Positions 14,895 through 18,671 of a DNA stretch of 18,671 nucleotides are shown here, piece by piece. The stretch's first letter is position 1, and the number at the start of each line of letters is the position of its first letter. This DNA is from Gallionella sp. (lineage in GTDB: Bacteria > Pseudomonadota > Gammaproteobacteria > Burkholderiales > Gallionellaceae): NCBI GenBank assembly GCA_029850565.1, contig JARCRR010000068.1, forward strand, positions 1-18,671. The letters are read 5' to 3'. A program made the translations under genes and the position numbers. The notes under the pieces were generated by a model. The model was not told the origin of the DNA and ran no database searches. It worked only from the letters and a program-made list of their open reading frames with translations.

Positions 14895-14984
14895 ATGGAA
14901 CGCACATACAAACTGGATGGCATGCGTCTTGCTGAAGCTCTGCACCCTCTAATTCCAAAGACGACGCATGATGTTAAAAAGTAA
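14895..14984 (+). CDS. Candidate small ORF, 29 residues, upstream of the EAL gene
   Basis: ATG to TAA encodes MERTYKLDGMRLAEALHPLI and nine more residues, a balanced composition that could form a short amphipathic helix. No ribosome site is evident, and I recognise no family. It ends 16 bases into the next candidate small ORF in a different frame. It may be chance; it is listed because it leads a chain of small frames into the EAL gene. Confidence 0.2.
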   Translation: MERTYKLDGMRLAEALHPLIPKTTHDVKK

Positions 14985-15075
14985 GGTGATGCAGTTAACC
15001 CCAGCAGAGAAACACTGGCTGCCCGAACAGACCCTCGTGAAAATCGCCGGCCAACTCCAAGCCAGCCATCACTGA
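14968..15075 (+). CDS. Candidate small ORF, 35 residues, directly before the EAL gene
   Basis: Encodes MMLKSKVMQLTPAEKHWLPE followed by QTLVKIAGQLQASHH. The composition is protein-like, with a helix-forming second half. Its TGA (15073-15075) overlaps the ribosome site of the EAL gene (TGAGGAAG), and the EAL ATG comes 11 bases later, an arrangement that permits translational coupling. A second start at 14989 (MQLTPAEK) has AAGG very close in front. No known family is recognised. Plausible but unproven. Confidence 0.3.
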   Translation: MMLKSKVMQLTPAEKHWLPEQTLVKIAGQLQASHH

Positions 15076-15086
15076 GGAAGCTCTGC

Positions 15087-16346
15087 ATGAAACCCGAAAG
15101 CGCGACACAGCGTATCCAACTCCTCCTGCAACACAGCACTGAAGGTGTCATCGGCCATCACGGCGATTACACCTTGCGCAGCGCGTTCCAATCCATCGTC
15201 AGTCTGTCGCACTGCCGCAGCGTCGGCCACGAGGCGTTGGTGCGCGCGACAGACAGCGCTGGAGCCACCCTACCGCCATCGGCGCTATTCGACGGTGCCG
15301 CAAATGAAGCGGAACTGGTCCATCTCGACCGTCTTTGCCGGGCGCTGCACGTCCACAATTTCGCACAGCACGCTGACCAGAACAGTTGGCTCTTTCTCAA
15401 TGTCCACCCCATCGTCAGCGTCAATGGACGCTTCTACGGCAGATTCTTCGAGGAACTACTGGAGGCGGCGCACTTGCCGCCGGAACGCATCGTCATCGAG
15501 ATTCTCGAAGACGGCCTCCTCGACGATCATCAACTGGCGTCGGCAGTTTCGTTTTACCGCGACCGCGGCTGCCTGGTCGCGCTCGACGATTTCGGCATCG
15601 GTCACTCGAATTTCGGCCGCATCTGGCAGGTCAAACCGCACATCGTCAAGCTCGATCGCTCCAATCTGGTATTCGCTCGGCAGGATGCCACCGCACGCAG
15701 ATTGCTGCCAAGACTGGTCAAGCTACTGCACGAGGCGGGCTGCCTGGTCCTCATCGAAGGCGTCGGGGACGAATACGAGGCCATGCTCGCCATGGAAAGC
15801 GATGCCGACATGGCGCAGGGATATTACTTTTCGCGTCCGGCAAGCGAGCCTGCCGGACTCGGCGAGTCAACCGCAACGATTCTTTCCTTGATCGAACGCT
15901 ATCGTACACAGACCCCGTTGAACGGACAGACCAGCCCGCATACCACCCATGTGCAGGCTTTACTCGATACGACCGCCGAAGTAATCGCCTGCGGCAGTTT
16001 GCATTGTCCAGCCATAGATCGCTTGCTGAATCTTGACCATGCCGAGCGCTGCTACCTCGTCGACCACGCAGGCCGCCAGATCGGCGACAGCCGCATTGCC
16101 GGCGGACGACGCGCCGCCGACAAGCGCCTTCGCCCGCTGGAAAGTACTCACGATGCCGTGTGGGTGCGCCGCTCCTACTGGCGGCGCGCACTGCTCCACG
16201 CGGGGAAAGTGCAGGCGACCCGTCCCTATCTATCGGCATCCAGCGGCGAACTCTGCATCACGCTTTCCGTCAGCCTCGGCGATAGCCGCAACCCCATCGT
16301 CTTATGCCTGGACCTGAAGCACGACGACCTCATGCCTGCCCATTGA
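15087..16346 (+). CDS. EAL-domain cyclic-di-GMP phosphodiesterase with C-terminal sensor-like domain
   Basis: A soluble protein of 419 residues without membrane segments. Residues about 25-255 form an EAL domain that hydrolyses cyclic di-GMP to pGpG. Present are Glu49 (GHEALVRA), Asn105 (FLNVHP), Glu138 (VIEILEDG), Asp167-Asp168 (ALDDFGIGHSN), Lys188 (HIVKLDRS), Glu224 (LIEGVG) and Gln244 (QGYYFSRP). The set looks catalytically complete, but the usual EGVE reads EGVG. The last 160 residues are not EAL; WRRALLHAGKVQATRPYLSA followed by SSGELCITLSVSL resembles the ligand-binding half of PAS/Cache-type sensors, as in YkuI-like EAL proteins. No GGDEF domain is present. GAGGAAG before the ATG is a good ribosome site overlapping the stop of a candidate small ORF. 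The input signal is unknown. Confidence 0.87.
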   Translation: MKPESATQRIQLLLQHSTEGVIGHHGDYTLRSAFQSIVSLSHCRSVGHEALVRATDSAGATLPPSALFDGAANEAELVHLDRLCRALHVHNFAQHADQNSWLFLNVHPIVSVNGRFYGRFFEELLEAAHLPPERIVIEILEDGLLDDHQLASAVSFYRDRGCLVALDDFGIGHSNFGRIWQVKPHIVKLDRSNLVFARQDATARRLLPRLVKLLHEAGCLVLIEGVGDEYEAMLAMESDADMAQGYYFSRPASEPAGLGESTATILSLIERYRTQTPLNGQTSPHTTHVQALLDTTAEVIACGSLHCPAIDRLLNLDHAERCYLVDHAGRQIGDSRIAGGRRAADKRLRPLESTHDAVWVRRSYWRRALLHAGKVQATRPYLSASSGELCITLSVSLGDSRNPIVLCLDLKHDDLMPAH

Positions 16347-16391
16347 GACGCCCGCGCATGCCTTGCGACAGGGCTGGTTGCGAGCCAATTG

Positions 16392-16400
16392 TGCTAGCAT
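16392..16400 (+). promoter_or_regulatory. Possible extended -10 box of thyA
   Basis: TGC followed by TAGCAT (16395-16400), in the 103-base gap after the EAL gene, with predicted transcription from about 16407 and a leader of about 43 bases. No clear -35 is seen. It has the same TGC-TA..AT form as the proA box. Confidence 0.35.
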
Positions 16401-16449
16401 TGCGCCCCCGAATCATCGTCATTCAACACCTCGTCATACAGGCATCGCC

Positions 16450-17244
16450 ATGCGCCAATACCTAGATTTGATGCAGCACGTCCAAACGAACGGGACCTAT
16501 AAATCCGACCGCACCGGCACCGGCACCACCAGTGTGTTCGGCTACCAGATGCGCTTCGACCTGGCGCAAGGTTTCCCGCTGGTCACCACCAAAAAATGCC
16601 ACCTCAAGTCCATCATCCATGAACTGCTGTGGTTCCTGCAGGGCAGTACCAACACGAAATATCTCAAAGAGAACGGCGTCAGCATCTGGGATGAATGGGC
16701 GGATGAGAACGGCAACCTCGGGCCGGTGTATGGCAAGCAGTGGCGTTCATGGGAAGCCATCGATGGCCGCGTGATCGATCAGATCAGGGTCGCTATCGAG
16801 CAGATCAAGAACAACCCCGATTCACGCCGCATCATCGTCTCCGCTTGGAACGTGGGCGATCTGGACCGGATGGCACTCGCGCCCTGTCATGCCTTCTTCC
16901 AGTTCTACGTGGCGGACGGCAAGCTCTCCTGCCAGCTCTACCAACGCAGCGCCGACATCTTCCTCGGTGTGCCTTTCAACATCGCTTCGTATGCACTGCT
17001 CACCATGATGGTGGCGCAGGTGTGCGGATTGCAAACGGGTGACTTCGTCCACACCTTTGGCGACGCTCATCTTTATTCCAACCATATGGAACAGACCGCG
17101 CTACAACTCGCGCGCGAACCGCGTGCACTGCCAACGATGAAGATCAACCCGGACGTGAAGGATATCTTCAATTTCAAGTTCGAGGACTTCACCCTCGAAG
17201 GGTATGACCCGCACCCCGCGATCAAGGCGCCTGTCGCTGTTTGA
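16450..17244 (+). CDS. thyA: Thymidylate synthase
   Basis: A 264-residue enzyme, the same length as E. coli ThyA, making dTMP from dUMP with methylene-tetrahydrofolate as carbon donor and reductant. The catalytic Cys146 stands in LAPCHAFFQFYV at the same number as in E. coli. Also present are the start MRQYLDLMQHV, SDRTGTGTTSVFGYQMRFDL, the dUMP phosphate-binding arginines in SRRIIVSAWN, QRSADIFLGVPFNIASYALL and HLYSNHMEQ. The start is the ATG at 16450; the frame remains open to 16363, but the family begins here. The ribosome site is weak (CAGG). No folA follows; the next gene is a pyruvate kinase whose start lies within about 12 bases of the thyA stop. Confidence 0.97.
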   Translation: MRQYLDLMQHVQTNGTYKSDRTGTGTTSVFGYQMRFDLAQGFPLVTTKKCHLKSIIHELLWFLQGSTNTKYLKENGVSIWDEWADENGNLGPVYGKQWRSWEAIDGRVIDQIRVAIEQIKNNPDSRRIIVSAWNVGDLDRMALAPCHAFFQFYVADGKLSCQLYQRSADIFLGVPFNIASYALLTMMVAQVCGLQTGDFVHTFGDAHLYSNHMEQTALQLAREPRALPTMKINPDVKDIFNFKFEDFTLEGYDPHPAIKAPVAV

Positions 17245-17255
17245 CCCCCTCTCCC

Positions 17256-18671
17256 GTGAACGTCTCAAAGATATCCAGCGAGCCCATCGATAAGCAGCAA
17301 TTGACCAAGCTGCTGCAGGACCTGCGGCATTTCCGCGAAGAGACGGAGAAGACCCAGCACGATTTGTTTAAGGATTGGAAGCCACTCATCCACGTACCCG
17401 ACTTTCTGGATTCGGCTGCCAATATGGCCGCCTATATCGGCCTGCGTCGGCAAGACATCCGCGAGAGCCAGACACAGCTTGCAGCCATCGGCCTCTCTTC
17501 GCTCGGACGCACCGAAGGCCATGTACTCGCCAACCTCGATGCCGTCATCCGCGCACTCGATGCATTGACCGGCGCACCTACTCAATTGAAAAAGGTCTTG
17601 GCGACCGCACACAGTTTCGATGAGAACGACGGACATCTGGCCCGTCGTACCAACGGGCTGTTCGGCACCGCCCCCAAACACCGCTCGGTGCGCATCATGG
17701 TGACCTTCCCCAGCGAAGCCGCAACCGACTATTTATTCGTCCGTGATCTGGTACTGCGCGGAATGGACTGCGCCCGCATCAACTGCGCACACGATTCGCC
17801 GGATGAGTGGAAGAAGATGGTCGAGCACGTACGTCAGGCCGAGCAAGAGACCGGGCGGAACTGCAAAGTGATGATGGATCTGGCCGGCCCCAAGCTACGC
17901 ACCGGGCCCATAGCCATGGATCAGGGCATCGTTCATCTCAGACCCGCTCGCAACAACCGGGGCATCATCACCGCACCTGCCACGCTCATACTCGACTCCA
18001 GCGGCAGACCGGGCTGCAACGTCAGCAAAGATGGCTTGGGACGCAGACTGCCTGCGCGTTTAAATGTGGCTGCGGATTGGCTGCAACGTCTGCAACAGGA
18101 CGATCACATCAAGTTCTCCGACCTGCGCGGCAAAGACGGCCTCTTCGTCGTCACCGAGAAACTTTCCAAACACGAAGTCTTGGTCACCTGCGAGACCAGC
18201 GCTTATTTGGAAGAGAACCTGACGCTCAGACATATCTCCGATTCCAAACATCATCCTGTTTTCGAAACCTTCATCGGCCCGATCATGGCAACCTCGATGA
18301 CTATCCTGCTACGTAATGGCGACTTGCTCGAACTCACCCGCAAGCCTGTCCCGGGAGAGCCCGCCGAGATCGACGAAGCCGACAACAGCATCATCCCGGC
18401 TCACATCTCCTGCGCCCAACCTTCCGTACTGGAGCACCTGAAACCCGGTCAACGCGTACTCATCGACGACGGCCACATCGGCACGACGGTCGAATCGCTG
18501 GATGAAGAAAAAGTCCTGCTTCGCGTCACCCGCGCCAAGGCGCAAGGCTCGAAACTGATGGCGGAAAAAGGCCTGAACTTCCCCGACACCGAACTTGACC
18601 TGCCCGCACTCACCGAGAAAGACCTGCGCGATCTGGATTTCGTAGCCGCCCATGCCGACATCGTCGGCTAC
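17256..18671 (+). CDS. pyk: Long-form pyruvate kinase, N-terminal 472 codons (cut by window end)
   Basis: The frame is open from just after thyA to the last base. Pyruvate kinase moves phosphate from phosphoenolpyruvate to ADP. From residue 145 (VRIMVTFPSEAA) the barrel begins, with GMDCARINCAHD (Arg174, Asn176) and MMDLAGPKLRTG (206-217). The B domain ends with VLIDDGHIG (Asp404-Asp405), then NFPDTELDLPALTEKDLRDLDF. About 144 residues precede the barrel, and about 190 separate GPKLR from DDG, against roughly 50 in E. coli PykF. Lys213 replaces the usual Glu of GPE, a mark of K+-independent enzymes. The start is uncertain: GTG at 17256 has no ribosome site, TTG at 17241 is an alternative, and no early ATG exists. 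A divergent non-canonical kinase is possible but less likely. Confidence 0.78.
   Translation, partial: MNVSKISSEPIDKQQLTKLLQDLRHFREETEKTQHDLFKDWKPLIHVPDFLDSAANMAAYIGLRRQDIRESQTQLAAIGLSSLGRTEGHVLANLDAVIRALDALTGAPTQLKKVLATAHSFDENDGHLARRTNGLFGTAPKHRSVRIMVTFPSEAATDYLFVRDLVLRGMDCARINCAHDSPDEWKKMVEHVRQAEQETGRNCKVMMDLAGPKLRTGPIAMDQGIVHLRPARNNRGIITAPATLILDSSGRPGCNVSKDGLGRRLPARLNVAADWLQRLQQDDHIKFSDLRGKDGLFVVTEKLSKHEVLVTCETSAYLEENLTLRHISDSKHHPVFETFIGPIMATSMTILLRNGDLLELTRKPVPGEPAEIDEADNSIIPAHISCAQPSVLEHLKPGQRVLIDDGHIGTTVESLDEEKVLLRVTRAKAQGSKLMAEKGLNFPDTELDLPALTEKDLRDLDFVAAHADIVGY

Noticed and set aside
14755..14958. N-terminal extension of the aminopeptidase to 14958
   Set aside because: It would start upstream of the consensus TATAAT at 14791-14796 and adds Cys-rich sequence unlike M17 N-termini.
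16363..16449. Longer thyA start at 16363
   Set aside because: E. coli-like numbering (catalytic Cys146, 264 residues) fits the ATG at 16450, and a likely -10 box lies inside the extension.

Overview
The window looks like core chromosome of a betaproteobacterium, probably from the Nitrosomonadales/Gallionellaceae area. This placement is an inference from protein character: Coq7-type ubiquinone biosynthesis, a small Gram-negative porin ending in Phe, a lipoyl-domain dihydrolipoamide dehydrogenase, a DUF4105/DUF3015 envelope pair, and several palindromic intergenic repeat families. No phage, integrase, insertion sequence, CRISPR array, tRNA or rRNA gene was found.

Left part (1-6131). A minus-strand operon with 4-base overlaps runs alpha/beta hydrolase, glycerophosphodiester phosphodiesterase, FAD-dependent glycerol-3-phosphate dehydrogenase (cut by the window edge). 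It reads as a route from glycerolipid or phospholipid fragments to glycerol-3-phosphate and then DHAP. Divergent from it are an ElyC/YdcF-type envelope protein and, after a palindromic repeat, a YhfA-type OsmC-fold protein. Convergent with these is coq7, followed by a porin with a clear UUCG-loop terminator and a long gene-free stretch upstream.

Middle part (6132-10720). trpC (minus) and proA (plus) diverge around a perfect 24-bp-arm REP-like palindrome. proA is followed by a composite palindromic element, then lpdA with a fused N-terminal lipoyl domain, another short palindrome, and a small YqaA-type membrane protein. trpC and lpdA both lack their usual pathway neighbours here.

Right part (10721-18671). 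On the minus strand lie a DUF4105 protein (periplasmic Cys/His domain plus a probable C-terminal outer-membrane region), a secreted DUF3015 protein whose terminator separates the two, and an M17 leucyl aminopeptidase with a consensus -10 box. On the plus strand are possible small ORFs, an EAL-domain c-di-GMP phosphodiesterase with a C-terminal sensor-like domain, thyA, and a long atypical pyruvate kinase that starts with a non-ATG codon and runs off the window end.

Nothing here is a clear undescribed defence or mobile system. The observations most worth following are the glycerolipid-salvage operon, the DUF4105/DUF3015 pair, the predicted K+-independent long pyruvate kinase, the repeat families, and small ORFs near the EAL and DUF3015 genes.
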